Shown here in pieces: positions 19,188 to 28,723 of a stretch of DNA of 64,000 bases (position 1 is its first letter; each line of letters begins with the position of its first letter). The position numbers and the translations under genes were made by a program. The stretch comes from JAIVJM01 sp963816985. GTDB taxonomy: Bacteria; Acidobacteriota; Blastocatellia; Pyrinomonadales; Pyrinomonadaceae. The stretch is from assembly GCA_963816985.1 (NCBI GenBank), contig CAWFMF010000004.1:3906001-3970000 (forward strand), read 5' to 3'. The notes below the pieces were generated by a model. It worked only from the letters and a program-made list of their open reading frames with translations, had not been told where the DNA came from and searched no databases.

Positions 19188-22100
19188 TTATGGCTGGCCG
19201 AACCTCTGCTTGTACTCGATGGAGTCGATGAAGGCTTCGACCATCTGAGCGGCCCGCCAGTCGCCGTTGAACCCGTTGAGCTTCTGGAGCCAGAAGTTGT
19301 AGCCGCTGTGGTCGGTGTCCTGCGGGTCGTTGGGGTTGCGACGCAGGTAGCCGAAGTACTGCATGAGGACGAACGCCTTGTTCGTCTCGATGGAGACCAA
19401 CTCCTCGCTCTCGGCGATCTGCTGAAGTACCGACGCTCGGCCCGCCGCCGTGTTGTTCCCTGCCAGCTCGTTGATGAGCGCCTGTTTCTCGGACTCCTCC
19501 AACGTGATTCCGGCGTTCGCGATGAGCGCGTTAGTGAACGCTTCGGGCGACATGCTCGGTGGGAAGGCGGTCGTGAAGCGAGAGCGCTGGACGAACTCCA
19601 GGGCGAAGGCCGCCTTGTTGGCCGTGAGCCGTTCGGGCCAGCCCGGCGTCCCCACAATAACGTCACGCGCGATGCGCTGCGAGTCGAGGAGGAACTCGCT
19701 CAGGCGCACGACCGGCACTTTGATGGGAGTGGGCACGTTATTAACGATCGCCGAGCCGTCGGCCTCGCCGTAGGCCGTCTTGTACATGCGATGGACTAAG
19801 AAGCCCGTCTCCTGGAACTCGATGGAGAGGAAGAAGGCCGCCGAGGTGTCTATCTTCTTGTTGAAGAGGCAGCCTGAATCTGTACCGCAGGAGTCGATGC
19901 CGCCCGCCCAGAAGTCCAAGCCGCCCTGGTCGGGCTCGCGGCCGAGGAAGTCCAGGTAGTGCTGGCGGACGAAGAAGCGCGTCTCGAAGCTCTGCTCGCG
20001 CACCGGGCTCGGCCCGTCCGCCGCGTCGTTGTCTTGGATGGTGACAGTTGCCGTAGCGGGCTCGCCGAGTGTGGCGCCCGTCGGGTTCGACAGCGTCAGG
20101 TTAACCGTCTCGTTGGGTTCGTCGAAGCGGTCGTCAATGACGGGAACGTCGAAGGACTTGGTGTGCTCGCCCGCGGCGAAGCGGAGCGTGCCGATGGTCG
20201 TGGTGTAGTCGCCCTTCGAAGAGGCCGTGCCGTCCGAAGTCGCGTAATCCACGGCGACCGCACCGGAGATGTCGCCGGTGCGCGTCACGGTCATGGAGGA
20301 GGCGGAGCCCTCGACCACGAAGTTATTTGCGACCGTGAACTTGAGGCCCGGCGGCCCCGAATCGTCGTTCACAATAGTCCCCAGCCCCTGCCCGTCGGAG
20401 ATCGTCGCATTAGTCGGGTTCGAGAGGTTGACGAAGAACGTCTCGTCCGGTTCCACGGCCCTGTCCCCGCGGACGGTGATGGGGGCGGACTTGCTCACCT
20501 CGCCGGGCGCGAAAGAGAGCGTCATGCCGCCGGGGAAGTAGTCGCCGCCTGAGGTGGCCGTCCCGGGGGTCGTGCCGAACGCCACCGTCACGGGGAAGCC
20601 GCTGGCGGGCGAGAGCGTGACGGTGAACTGCGCGTCGGTGGTGTTGGCGTTGCCCTCGGGGTGCGAGAGGTCGTTAATCGAGAGCGCGGGCAGCGGGTCG
20701 TTATTATCCGCGATGGTCAGGGTGGCGGCTGCGGGCGAGCCGAAAGCGGCGCCCCCCGCCAGGTTCGAGAGGGAGAGGCTGACGGTCTCGCCGGGCTCGT
20801 TGAGCACGTCGTCGGTGATGGGCACCGCGACGGTTTTGGGCGCGGAGTCGCCGTCGGCGAAGGTCACGGTGAGGCCCGAGACCGCCGTGTAATCCTCGCC
20901 CGCGCGGGCCGTCCCGTCCGACGTGCTGAAGGAAGCGGAGACCGCCCCGGCGCTCCCGCCCGCCCGCGTCACGGTGATCGTGGCGACGCCGGCCCCTTCG
21001 GCGGCTGCGTAGGAGTCCGCGCTGAACTGAATCGTGCCGGCGGGGGTCGCGGCCTGCGCCTCATACGCGCCGATGTCGGCGCCGTCCGAGGCGTTAGCCG
21101 CCGACGGGTTGTCCACCGGGCGCGCGCGCCCGCGCTGGTCGGTCGTCAAGCCCCCGCTGTTGCCCGCGTCGATGGCGGGGCTGCCCGGCAGGAGCGCGTG
21201 CGCCCGCGTCGGCCCCTCGTTATTCTGGAGCGGGCTGAGCAGGGGGTCTACGCCCGTGACGTTGTGCGTGGTCGTGCCGCTGATGGTCGCGCCGGCTGTG
21301 GTACGGATGAGGTTGAAGTCCAGCGAGGTGACTTCTCCGTCAATGTCCGGGCCGTTGGCGGCCGTGTTGTTGGCGACGATGGTGTTCCGGAGGGACGTGT
21401 TCCCGGCCATGCTGGCGATGCCGCCGCCATTGCTGAGACCGCTCGCGCTGGCCGTGTTGTTGGCGACCGTGCAGGTAACCAGCACGACCTGAGAGGTGGA
21501 GGCATTGAAGATGCCGCCGCCCTGCGGGAAGCCGCCGAAGCCGCCGCCGACGCTGTTGCCGCTCACCGTGCAGTTGGCCATCGTCGCCGACGCGTTGGGG
21601 GCGACGTAAATCCCGCCGCCTTTGCCGGGGGAGCCGCCGCTGACGCCGTCGCCGGTGCGGTTGCCGCTGATGGTGCTTCTGGTGATGTTGGCGCCGCCGC
21701 CGTTGAGGTAGATGCCGCCGCCGTCGCGCCCGCCCGGCGGCCCTCCGAACAGGCCGTCCGCGGCGGAGTTGTCGCTGACGGTGCAGTTCGTCAACGTCAG
21801 CGCGCTGCCGTCGTGGTAGATGCCGCCGCCGCGGCCCGCGTTCTGAATGAAGTTGGCAAGGGTCTCGTTATCACGCACCACCACATCGGTCAGGCTGAGG
21901 CTCTGCCTGTTGTAGATGCCGCCGCCGTGGTCGCCGGGCATCCGCCCGCCCGAGACGGTCAGGCCGGAGATGCCGACCGTCGAGGATAACTCAGTCCTGA
22001 AGATGCGGAACGAAGTCGCCGCGCCGGGGTCTCTGCGCACGTTCAACTGCGCGGAGCCGGGGCCGGTAATCGTCATGCTGGTGAGCCACGGCAACTCGCT

Positions 22101-22403
22101 CGACAGGAGAATCGTGCCGGTGATGGAGAAACTGATCGTGTCGGCCCCGTCGAGCTGGTTGGCCTGCTGGATGGCCGCGCGCAGGGTGCAGTTGCCCGAG
22201 CCGTCGTTGCAGACTCCGTCGCCCAGGTCGCTGTCCGCGCCGTCGCCGGTAGAGTTAACGACGAACGCCGCCGCGGCTTGTGCGGCGGGCTGGAGGGGGG
22301 CGAGGAACCCGACCGGCAGGGCGACCAAAGCTATTATTCCAAAAAAGGTGAGGAGGAAGGACAGGCACCGAGCCTTTTTACGCCTCGCAATGGTGTGGTG
22401 CAT
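19188..22403 (-). CDS. Secreted CSLREA/beta-helix, Calx-beta and DUF4214 protein
   Basis: The product has 1,071 residues. An N-terminal signal peptide (basic start MHHTIARRKKAR, a hydrophobic core, then AQAAAAF near residue 46) is followed by a CSLREA-like motif (GNCTLRAAI). A right-handed beta-helix region (about 110-400) carries repeated GGGIY or GNSV turns typical of polymorphic-membrane-protein repeats. Three Calx-beta modules follow (about 455-565, 570-685 and 690-800), each with the SDGTA or YT pattern. A DUF4214 domain ends the protein (about 815-1071; YLDFLGREPDQGGLDFW). Such proteins are exported surface or matrix proteins, and Calx-beta folds often bind calcium. It is monocistronic with a strong terminator. 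The exact role (adhesion or biofilm) is inference. Confidence 0.92.
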   Translation of the reverse strand: MHHTIARRKKARCLSFLLTFFGIIALVALPVGFLAPLQPAAQAAAAFVVNSTGDGADSDLGDGVCNDGSGNCTLRAAIQQANQLDGADTISFSITGTILLSSELPWLTSMTITGPGSAQLNVRRDPGAATSFRIFRTELSSTVGISGLTVSGGRMPGDHGGGIYNRQSLSLTDVVVRDNETLANFIQNAGRGGGIYHDGSALTLTNCTVSDNSAADGLFGGPPGGRDGGGIYLNGGGANITRSTISGNRTGDGVSGGSPGKGGGIYVAPNASATMANCTVSGNSVGGGFGGFPQGGGIFNASTSQVVLVTCTVANNTASASGLSNGGGIASMAGNTSLRNTIVANNTAANGPDIDGEVTSLDFNLIRTTAGATISGTTTHNVTGVDPLLSPLQNNEGPTRAHALLPGSPAIDAGNSGGLTTDQRGRARPVDNPSAANASDGADIGAYEAQAATPAGTIQFSADSYAAAEGAGVATITVTRAGGSAGAVSASFSTSDGTARAGEDYTAVSGLTVTFADGDSAPKTVAVPITDDVLNEPGETVSLSLSNLAGGAAFGSPAAATLTIADNNDPLPALSINDLSHPEGNANTTDAQFTVTLSPASGFPVTVAFGTTPGTATSGGDYFPGGMTLSFAPGEVSKSAPITVRGDRAVEPDETFFVNLSNPTNATISDGQGLGTIVNDDSGPPGLKFTVANNFVVEGSASSMTVTRTGDISGAVAVDYATSDGTASSKGDYTTTIGTLRFAAGEHTKSFDVPVIDDRFDEPNETVNLTLSNPTGATLGEPATATVTIQDNDAADGPSPVREQSFETRFFVRQHYLDFLGREPDQGGLDFWAGGIDSCGTDSGCLFNKKIDTSAAFFLSIEFQETGFLVHRMYKTAYGEADGSAIVNNVPTPIKVPVVRLSEFLLDSQRIARDVIVGTPGWPERLTANKAAFALEFVQRSRFTTAFPPSMSPEAFTNALIANAGITLEESEKQALINELAGNNTAAGRASVLQQIAESEELVSIETNKAFVLMQYFGYLRRNPNDPQDTDHSGYNFWLQKLNGFNGDWRAAQMVEAFIDSIEYKQRFGQP

Positions 22404-22623
22404 TAATCTTCTCCGTGTGGGTTACAGGGTAAACAGGGCTTCTGGTAATAGCAAATGTTGGAAGACAGAACACGGCCCGGAGACGGGCGCAGATACGTCG
22501 GTCCAATCATCAGTATTCCGTGTAGTCAGGTTAGAGAGGTCCGGAAAGTGAGATTTACGCGTTGAGCGACGAAAAACAGTAAAGAACAGAGATGGCAGAG
22601 GGGTCCGTGAGGTTGCCCCCACC
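22404..22623. other. Upstream region of the Calx-beta gene
   Basis: These 220 bases separate the secreted-protein gene from the truncated integrase and must hold its promoter, but I cannot point to a convincing -35/-10 pair. The lost catalytic half of the integrase is not found here in any frame. Confidence 0.4.
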
Positions 22624-22956
22624 TTATACTTCCTCCCTCGTGAACACGACCGGCAGTCGCCTCGGCCTCTTCGCCTTCTCGATCCCGTCCACCCAGTCTA
22701 CGGGAAGGTCTAAGACTTCGCGATAGAGGAAGAGGAGAGCCGACAGTGCTTGATTCTGTGTCGAGGCGGCTACGTCGCCCTCAGTCGCCAGGTGTGAGAT
22801 GAAGGCGCGGATTTCGGGAGGGCCGAGCGTCGCCGGGTGGCGCTTGTCCGAGATAAGGATGTACTGACGAACCCAGCGGATGTAAGCTTCCTCGGCACGT
22901 AGGCTGAAGTGGCGAACGCGGATGGCGGCGCGGACTCTCTCTAGCAGTTGTGACAT
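22624..22956 (-). pseudogene. intI: Truncated integron integrase (IntI N-terminal domain)
   Basis: Only 110 residues remain of the usual 320 or so. They form the SAM-like core-binding domain of an integron-type tyrosine recombinase: HFSLRAEEAYIRWVRQYI, then AASTQNQALSALLFLYREVL, then RPRRLPVVFTREEV, where the frame stops. The catalytic domain with the R-H-R-H-Y residues is absent, so it cannot recombine. Its 5' end faces the attC-like sequences at 23117-23265, the normal divergent layout of an integron. The family match is strong; the truncation is seen directly. Confidence 0.88.
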
Positions 22957-23067
22957 GGGTGACGTCCTCCTAGAAGCATGGCGGGCGTCTAAAACGGGAT
23001 GGGTGAAGGTGCAAAATACGCCGCGCTCGTGAGGAAATCAAGGGAAAATATGGCGGGCGCAGGGATT

Positions 23068-23087
23068 AGACGCCCAAATGGGCGTCT
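23068..23087. repeat. Short GC-rich hairpin in the integron head
   Basis: Arms agacgccc (23068-23075) and gggcgtct (23080-23087) enclose AAAT and are followed by TTTA. The same gggcgtcta motif recurs at 22983-22991. It could be a small terminator or part of the attI region; the role is undetermined. Confidence 0.5.
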
Positions 23088-23180
23088 TTACCGGCGGCTA
23101 GTAGTACGTCTACTATGCGTTAGATCGGCTGGAAGCGGCGGGCTGTGAACGCGAAGGTTTCATCCCACCGCTCAGGGCCG

Positions 23181-23265
23181 GTCTAACATCTCATTGAACG
23201 CGACCGCCCTTCAGCAGCTTTCTCATGTACGTTAGCTGGGCGGCGGGTTAGATCGGGCGTTAGAT
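23181..23265 (+). other. attC-like integron recombination site
   Basis: The 85-base stretch starts with GTCTAAC (23181-23187, matching RYYYAAC) and ends with GTTAGAT (23259-23265, matching GTTRRRY). In between, attgaacgcgaccgccc on the left pairs imperfectly with gggcggcgggttagat on the right, giving the imperfect palindrome expected of an attC hairpin. Another GTTAGAT lies at 23247-23253, and a further one preceded by GC at 23119-23125 could be the attI-side or previous-cassette core. With the truncated IntI next door, this is good evidence for an integron remnant. No cassette gene is visible between the sites. Confidence 0.65.
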
Positions 23266-23387
23266 GGCAACATGCATCATGTGCACACAAAGATCCGGCA
23301 TAACGATGATACAAGACTTCGCCGACGACGCGGCACGTTCGTTGACGTGATGGACTTGGTTCGCGCCGCATCGCGGGGGTCGTGAGC

Positions 23388-25910
23388 TCAACCTTCGTCC
23401 CTCAATGCCTCCGTCGGCTGAATGCGAAGCGCCCGTCGCATCGGGACGATGCATGCGAGTGCACAGCACAGGATCGTCGACAGCGCGAAGACCGCCGTCA
23501 TGCCGAAATCATCGAGATGCACATCCGACAGGTCGTTGTTAGCGAGACCGAGCGCCAGGATTGAACCAACGCCAATGCCCAGCGCAACCTGAACGAGTGG
23601 GCGCTTGAAGACGGTAGTCAGGACGTGCAGCGGCTGCGCGCCGAGCGCGACGCGCACGCCGATCTCCCGCGTCCGCCTGGCGACGGAGAAGGCCGTCACC
23701 GCATAGACACCGGCGAGCGACAGCATCAGCGTCACAAACGTGAAGCTGACCAGGAGCTCCAACCAGAACGCGCTTGGGGAATCCACCAGACGGGGCATCG
23801 GTTTCGGATCGATCACGCGTAGCGCGGGATCGGTCGCCTGCGCAAGCTCGTGGAGACGCACCGCAAAACCCTGCGGATCGCCGCGAACGTGAATGGCGAC
23901 TCGAAGCGGCCCCGTCTCACGCGGCAGCGTCGGCTGAAAGATGCGGGCTCGTCCGTAATCACCCCTATTGTCGCTTACGCCGAGATCGGGCACGACGCCG
24001 ACGATGTCGTACCACGACTCGGCGGTGGGTTCGGGATTTGATGAGAAGTGAAACCGGCGGCCAATTGGATTCCGTCCGCCCAGTACGTGATGGACGAAAA
24101 ACTCGTTCACGAGCACGGCACGCGTCCGGTGTTCCGCGTCGGCCGTCGTCAACGCCCGGCCGCTGATCACGGGCGCACCAACCACGTCGAAGAATCGCGG
24201 ATCGACGGACACGACCCCGGCACAGGAGCGACAGGGTTCATTGTGCTCAGCGACCGGACCCGGGTCCATCTTGATCCCGCGCCACCTAGTACGCATCAAC
24301 GGCATTTGATCGGCGTGCGTGACGTCCAGCACGCCCGGCTCCTGTCGGAGCCGGTCGGCGAGCGCGCGGTAGCGTGCTTCGAGCCGCGCCGCACGCACCG
24401 CCGGCACCGTGTCTCCACTCGCCGCGACGCCGTCAAAGCGATCGATTTCGAGCGTGGCCGTGAGAAATGCTTCGGCCGGGAATCCTGCTGGGATTTTTCG
24501 CGTGACGTCCGCTCCCACGCCGAGCAGCGGTACCGGAAGCACCGTCGTGAGCGCAATCTGCGCGACGATGACCACGGTCCACACGCCGCCGAACTGTAAC
24601 CCGCCGCCGCCGCTTGACGCGGCCCGGAGCCTGCCACCCGCACCACCCGACGTCACTTTGAGCGCGGGAACGACGCCGGCGATCGCCGCCGCGAACAGCG
24701 TCAGCCCAACGGCATACAGAATCGTCGTCGTCGAAAGCGAGGTGTCGATCCAAAACGGCAACGGACCCGTTTGCACTTCGATCTCCGTCCAAGCCCGCGC
24801 GAGCACGAAGCGCGCAAGCACGAGACCAACCACCGCGCCGACGGCGCAGAGCAGGAGCGCCTCGGCAAAGAGTTGCATGATGAGGCGCCCACGGGTGGCG
24901 CCGAGTGCGGCGCGAACTAGGAACTCCCGCTCTCGACTGACGGCGCGGGCGAACAACAACATTCCGACGTTGCCGCACAAAAGCGCGGCCAACAGCACGA
25001 GGAACACGTTGATCGAAGCCAGCACCAGCGCCGCCGCTTCCGGCAAATCACTGACAGCGTCGGGCAGAGAGAGGACCTGCAGGCGCACATTCTTGTTCGT
25101 CTCCGGAAACGTCGTCGCTGCTCGGGCGCCGATCACCGCCACCTGGGCGGTCGTTTCCTCGCGTGGATGGCCCGGCGCCAGCCGCCCGAAGACATACCGC
25201 AGGCTCGGCGATGCCTCGGGAATCCGCTCGAGATGCAACGGTCGCCAGACGTCGTTCCGGTGTGGAAATCCGTAGCCGCGCGGCATCACGCCGACGATCG
25301 TGACAGGCGTGCCGCTGATGCGAATGACGCCGCCGACGGCGTCTGCCGCGCCGTCCAGCTTGTTCTTCCAGAAGTCGTATCCGACCACCACGACCTCTTC
25401 TGCGCCGCCCCGTTCATCGCCTTCCAGCAGCGTGCGTCCCATCAACGCCGGAACGCGCGTCAGCGCAAAGGTCGACGCGGTCACGTTGGCGACGGTCTCC
25501 GGCTGACCGGGGCCGGCGCCGACGGCGATGCTGCGTTCTTCCACCTCGACGGCGCTAAGATCGGTGATCGTGCTGAGACCGTCGCGCCACAGCTCGTAAT
25601 CACGGCGCGATGCGTCGATCCGCACGCTTTCGGCGGCATTCCAGTTTTGTAACGCAACGATGGCGTCGCCGTTCGGAAGCGGAATCGTCGGCCAGAGTGC
25701 TTGTCGCGCGATCTCGAACCCGACAGTGCCAACGGTGACCGCGAACCCTACGGCAATCGTTGCGATCACGGTGAGCGCAGGATGCTTGACCAGCATGCGT
25801 CCGCCAAGCTTGAGGTCGAGCACCGAGAACCGCAGACTGTCGAAGGCGCGCAGGCCGCGTGCGCCACGGCCGCGAAGAAGGGAACGGCTCCGTGCGAGAA
25901 GCGAAAGCAT
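23388..25910 (-). CDS. ADOP-type MacB/FtsX ABC permease
   Basis: The 840-residue protein has the duplicated layout of acidobacterial orphan permeases: a transmembrane helix near 45-65, a MacB-like periplasmic domain (about 70-275), three helices of an FtsX domain (about 285-420), then a second helix, periplasmic domain and FtsX domain (about 440-840). The N-terminal DLKLGGRMLVKHPALTVIA and the C-terminal RREIGVRVALGAQP and PTEALRDEG are typical. No ATPase gene is adjacent, as usual for this family, so the transported substrate (peptide, lipoprotein or drug) is unknown. The gene ends about 120 bases from the attC-like site and starts 36 bases from the IS4-type element, so it lies between two mobile remnants. 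The length is normal and the gene appears intact. Confidence 0.9.
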   Translation of the reverse strand: MLSLLARSRSLLRGRGARGLRAFDSLRFSVLDLKLGGRMLVKHPALTVIATIAVGFAVTVGTVGFEIARQALWPTIPLPNGDAIVALQNWNAAESVRIDASRRDYELWRDGLSTITDLSAVEVEERSIAVGAGPGQPETVANVTASTFALTRVPALMGRTLLEGDERGGAEEVVVVGYDFWKNKLDGAADAVGGVIRISGTPVTIVGVMPRGYGFPHRNDVWRPLHLERIPEASPSLRYVFGRLAPGHPREETTAQVAVIGARAATTFPETNKNVRLQVLSLPDAVSDLPEAAALVLASINVFLVLLAALLCGNVGMLLFARAVSREREFLVRAALGATRGRLIMQLFAEALLLCAVGAVVGLVLARFVLARAWTEIEVQTGPLPFWIDTSLSTTTILYAVGLTLFAAAIAGVVPALKVTSGGAGGRLRAASSGGGGLQFGGVWTVVIVAQIALTTVLPVPLLGVGADVTRKIPAGFPAEAFLTATLEIDRFDGVAASGDTVPAVRAARLEARYRALADRLRQEPGVLDVTHADQMPLMRTRWRGIKMDPGPVAEHNEPCRSCAGVVSVDPRFFDVVGAPVISGRALTTADAEHRTRAVLVNEFFVHHVLGGRNPIGRRFHFSSNPEPTAESWYDIVGVVPDLGVSDNRGDYGRARIFQPTLPRETGPLRVAIHVRGDPQGFAVRLHELAQATDPALRVIDPKPMPRLVDSPSAFWLELLVSFTFVTLMLSLAGVYAVTAFSVARRTREIGVRVALGAQPLHVLTTVFKRPLVQVALGIGVGSILALGLANNDLSDVHLDDFGMTAVFALSTILCCALACIVPMRRALRIQPTEALRDEG

Positions 25911-25952
25911 AGTTGCCAGCTCCTAATCCAATTCAGTACTCAGACTAATTTA

Positions 25953-27128
25953 GCTAAGTACAGGACAAAAGTTGGATAACTTGTCTAAACGCAAGCTGTT
26001 TCATTTTGCATAACGTGCCGCATAGTATGCGGCGCAAGTGATCGAAACCATGTCTGAAGATACTGCGCTCCATTCGTCCATGATTCTTCGTCTTGAGTGG
26101 CTTCGCTTGCGTCAACCACTCGCCGATGACATGCGCCCACGAAAAGGCCAGCGCCAGCAGTGCGACCAGCCTCCTGAGCCGCTCAGGGTCGGTGAGGTGC
26201 GTTTCTTCCATCCGGAAGCCACGCGACTTCAAACATCCGAACAAGGTCTCAATCTCCCAGCGCACCGCATACTCGGCAATCATCTCAGCACTCTGGCGGG
26301 GAGCGACCACCACCAGCAAGTCACCTCCCGCGAGGCGCATCCCACTGACATAAACCTCCCGACCCCACAACCGACGCGCGCCTGCCAACTCAACCGCGTG
26401 CCCTGTGCGCCGGTTGGCGAACAACCTTCTGGCCGCGACCCTCGCTCCGCGCCGGGTCGTCAGTTGCGTGTTGGCGCGCACGCGGATGCGAAAATCAATC
26501 TGCTTTTTGACCAGATACGAGAACCAGTCTTTGCCGATAAACTCGCGGTCGGCGCACAGATACTGGATTGCTTTGACCCCGAAGAGATCGAGAAACTCGT
26601 CGAGGAGCGCGATTCTCTCCTGCGTATCAGAGCAGCCTTTCTTCTCCAGCACTCTCCACAACACGGGGAAGGCCGCGCCTTTGTGTGCAATGCCCAAGAC
26701 CATCACGTTCAAAGGCGTGTTGCCGAAGTACCAGTCGGTGCGGTCAAGTGTGATAACCCACGGGCCGGACACACCGACGAGACGCGCGACGAAGACGGCC
26801 AACTCTCGGAAGGGCAGTTCAAAGAACCGGAGGAAACGTTGGATGCGCTTGTAGTGCGACTCTGGCTTGGCGCTCCCGGCAAAGACGTTAGCGACTTCCG
26901 TGAGATTAACGGTTCTGACTTCGATGAGCGCGATGAGAAACTTTGCCAGGAAGTTGATGCGGGCGCGGTTCCACGCTACATTTTGTCGCAACACTCGCTC
27001 CAACGGCGACGTGTGAGCCATCGTTACTTTTCTCCCTTTCCAGACTCATTTGCGGTGAATCTCGGAAAGGATAGAAGCACGATGGCTTTTATGCATCTTT
27101 AGTTCTCAATTTTTGTCCTGTACTTAGC
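25953..27128 (-). mobile_element. Intact IS4-family insertion sequence
   Basis: The 1,176-base element is bounded by perfect 18-base inverted repeats at 25953-25970 and 27111-27128 (gctaagtacaggacaaaa). The direct repeat taattta flanks both ends at 25946-25952 and 27129-27135, a probable target-site duplication. It carries a single complete transposase gene whose stop lies inside the left repeat. Perfect ends and an intact gene suggest a recent, possibly active insertion. Confidence 0.88.
25954..27021 (-). CDS. IS4-family DDE transposase
   Basis: This is a full-length 355-residue transposase. The catalytic aspartates fall in ITLDRTDWYFG (near residue 115) and LCADREFIGKDW (near 180). The C-terminal YAVRWEIETLFGCLKSRGF (near 270) carries the Y-R-E-K signature with the catalytic glutamate. 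The N-terminus (ERVLRQNVAWNRARINFLAKF) is typical of the family. The gene fills most of the element at 25953-27128 and shows no frameshift, so the enzyme is probably functional. Confidence 0.92.
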   Translation of the reverse strand: MAHTSPLERVLRQNVAWNRARINFLAKFLIALIEVRTVNLTEVANVFAGSAKPESHYKRIQRFLRFFELPFRELAVFVARLVGVSGPWVITLDRTDWYFGNTPLNVMVLGIAHKGAAFPVLWRVLEKKGCSDTQERIALLDEFLDLFGVKAIQYLCADREFIGKDWFSYLVKKQIDFRIRVRANTQLTTRRGARVAARRLFANRRTGHAVELAGARRLWGREVYVSGMRLAGGDLLVVVAPRQSAEMIAEYAVRWEIETLFGCLKSRGFRMEETHLTDPERLRRLVALLALAFSWAHVIGEWLTQAKPLKTKNHGRMERSIFRHGFDHLRRILCGTLCKMKQLAFRQVIQLLSCT

Positions 27129-27223
27129 TAATTTAGTTTGAACTATCCTTGATCGAAACCATTAAATTTGAAGCACTGGACATCCCAAAATGGTTCAATC
27201 TAATTTTGTGCGAGCACTTATAG

Positions 27224-27520
27224 CTAATTGCGATTGGATGTGACTTGATAGCCGCAATGCCCGAACCAGCCGTGGCAGTCTGCTCCGGTGACGAGTTCGA
27301 GCGCCGCCGTCAACGCCCGCTCCAACTCCTCGCGCGTCTTGGCCTTCGCCGCTCGCATCAATGTCTTGATCCTTGACCACATCAGCTCTATCGGCGAGAA
27401 GTCCGGCGAGTACGGCGCCAGCCAGATGACTCGCGCTCCGCACTCCTCGGCCACCTCCTCGATGCGGCTCGCGTGGTGGGCGCTGAGGTTGTCGAGCACC
27501 AGTACGTCGCCTCGCCTGGT
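27224..27520 (-). pseudogene. IS630-family transposase C-terminal fragment
   Basis: The frame reads DVLVLDNLSAHHASRIEE and then WLAPYSPDFSPIELMWSRIK, the second aspartate and the PYSPDLNPIE-like glutamate block of IS630/DDE_3 transposases. It ends in ADCHGWFGHCGY. Only about 95 of some 340 residues remain. The upstream part is cut at about 27520, exactly where an IS6-type end (27518-27532) begins, so insertion or recombination there probably removed the rest. Confidence 0.8.
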
Positions 27521-27532
27521 AGTGTTGCAAAA
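27518..27532 (+). repeat. Solitary IS6/IS26-like terminal repeat
   Basis: The sequence ggtagtgttgcaaaa matches the end at 44449-44460 (ggtagtgttgca), which borders an IS6 transposase relic, and resembles the IS26/IS6100-type terminus. It sits at the break of the IS630 fragment. No transposase is left beside it. Confidence 0.55.
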
Positions 27533-27945
27533 TTTTTTTGGCCGCAGCTACGACCACTGGCGGGAGAATTTAGATCAGAACGCTGTCAACTTCCTAGAGT
27601 AGGATGAGGAATAAACTCGTCTGCTGACTGAAAACTAGTAATGCGTGGCGTAAAATTTTTCGGGTATTAACGGAGACGCTTCAAGACGAAACTTCTTGGT
27701 GCCCTCAGAAATTCCGTTGACACCCCCCGCCGAGGGGAATATCGTGCTTCTGTCCTTCACGCACATTACCCTGCCAGCGACAGCAGCAACCTGATCTTCG
27801 TCGGCCTCACGCGACCACCAGACCGACGCTCGTACCCGACGGCTCATGAATTAACATCCTTTACATGACCGCTGACAGCGAGTGAATCCCGCCGCCGACA
27901 GGGCGCAAGAAGAGGCGCACAGAGCCCTCACCCGGAGGATCGTGA
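27533..27945. other. Non-coding breakpoint sequence
   Basis: About 410 bases between the IS6-type end and the haloperoxidase fragment. A 70-codon frame on the minus strand (27635-27847) has no ribosome-binding site or recognisable sequence, so I leave it uncalled. This is probably scrambled residue of lost genes. Confidence 0.4.
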
Positions 27946-28692
27946 CAGAAGTGGTACGTGCACCGGCGCGACCGCCCGGAGGAGTTCGGCGGCCTCGTCC
28001 ACTTCGAGAAGGAGGCGCGGGGCGCGGGCCGACCCGGCCCTTACCCGTGCATCGACCAGACCATCCTGAACGCCAACGTGCTTAACCTCATCTTCCAGCG
28101 CAATCAGGTGGGAGGGGGCGCGGGCACCTATCTCCTGCCGCAGGTCTTCCCCGAAGGGTCGCCCACACACCCTTCCTACGCCTCGGGGCACACTACCGCC
28201 GCCGGCGCGTGCGCCACGATCCTCAAGGCTTTCTTTAATGAGGATGCGCCGATAACCGACCCGTCGAATACGACGCTGCCGACCGACGTGAGCCGACTCC
28301 CTCCGGCCTTCGTCGCAAACACTGCGGCGGGCGTCAACGGCACACAACTGATGCCGGCCCAAGGGCCGGAGCAGGTGGCGCTGGCGGTCGGCGGCGAACT
28401 CAACAAGCTGGCCTCGAACATCGCCATCGGGCGCAACGGGGCGGGCGTTCACTGGCGCAGCGACGCCACGCAGGGCATGGCGCTGGGTGAGGCGGTGGCG
28501 GCGAGCATTCTCTTCGAGCAGGCGTTCACGTTCAACGAAGGGCACTCGCTCACGTTCACCACCTTCTTCTCGCGAGAGATGGTCAGAATCGGGCGCGAGC
28601 GCAACGCCGCCGGGGTGTCCGAGGTCTTCGTGCTTGTCACCAGCAACGCGAGCGGGGCAACCGTGGTTAACCGACGATTCCCCATCCCTTAG
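27946..28692 (+). pseudogene. C-terminal part of a vanadium haloperoxidase-like PAP2 protein
   Basis: From 27946 the frame reads QKWYVHRRDRPEEFGG, HPSYASGHTTAAGAC and GVHWRSDATQGMALGE. These are the three conserved phosphate/vanadate-binding blocks of the vanadium-dependent haloperoxidase/PAP2 family, including the active-site histidines. About 248 residues remain of a protein normally twice as long. A TGA directly precedes the frame, and the N-terminal half and signal peptide are missing. The first plausible start is the GTG at 27958. It is probably a non-functional remnant created by rearrangement. Confidence 0.8.
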
Positions 28693-28723
28693 AAAAAGGT
28701 GACCGGGAGAACGCAGAACTAGG

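Noticed and set aside
27635..27847. A 70-codon minus-strand frame
   Set aside because: No ribosome-binding site or known sequence, and it lies in scrambled breakpoint DNA.
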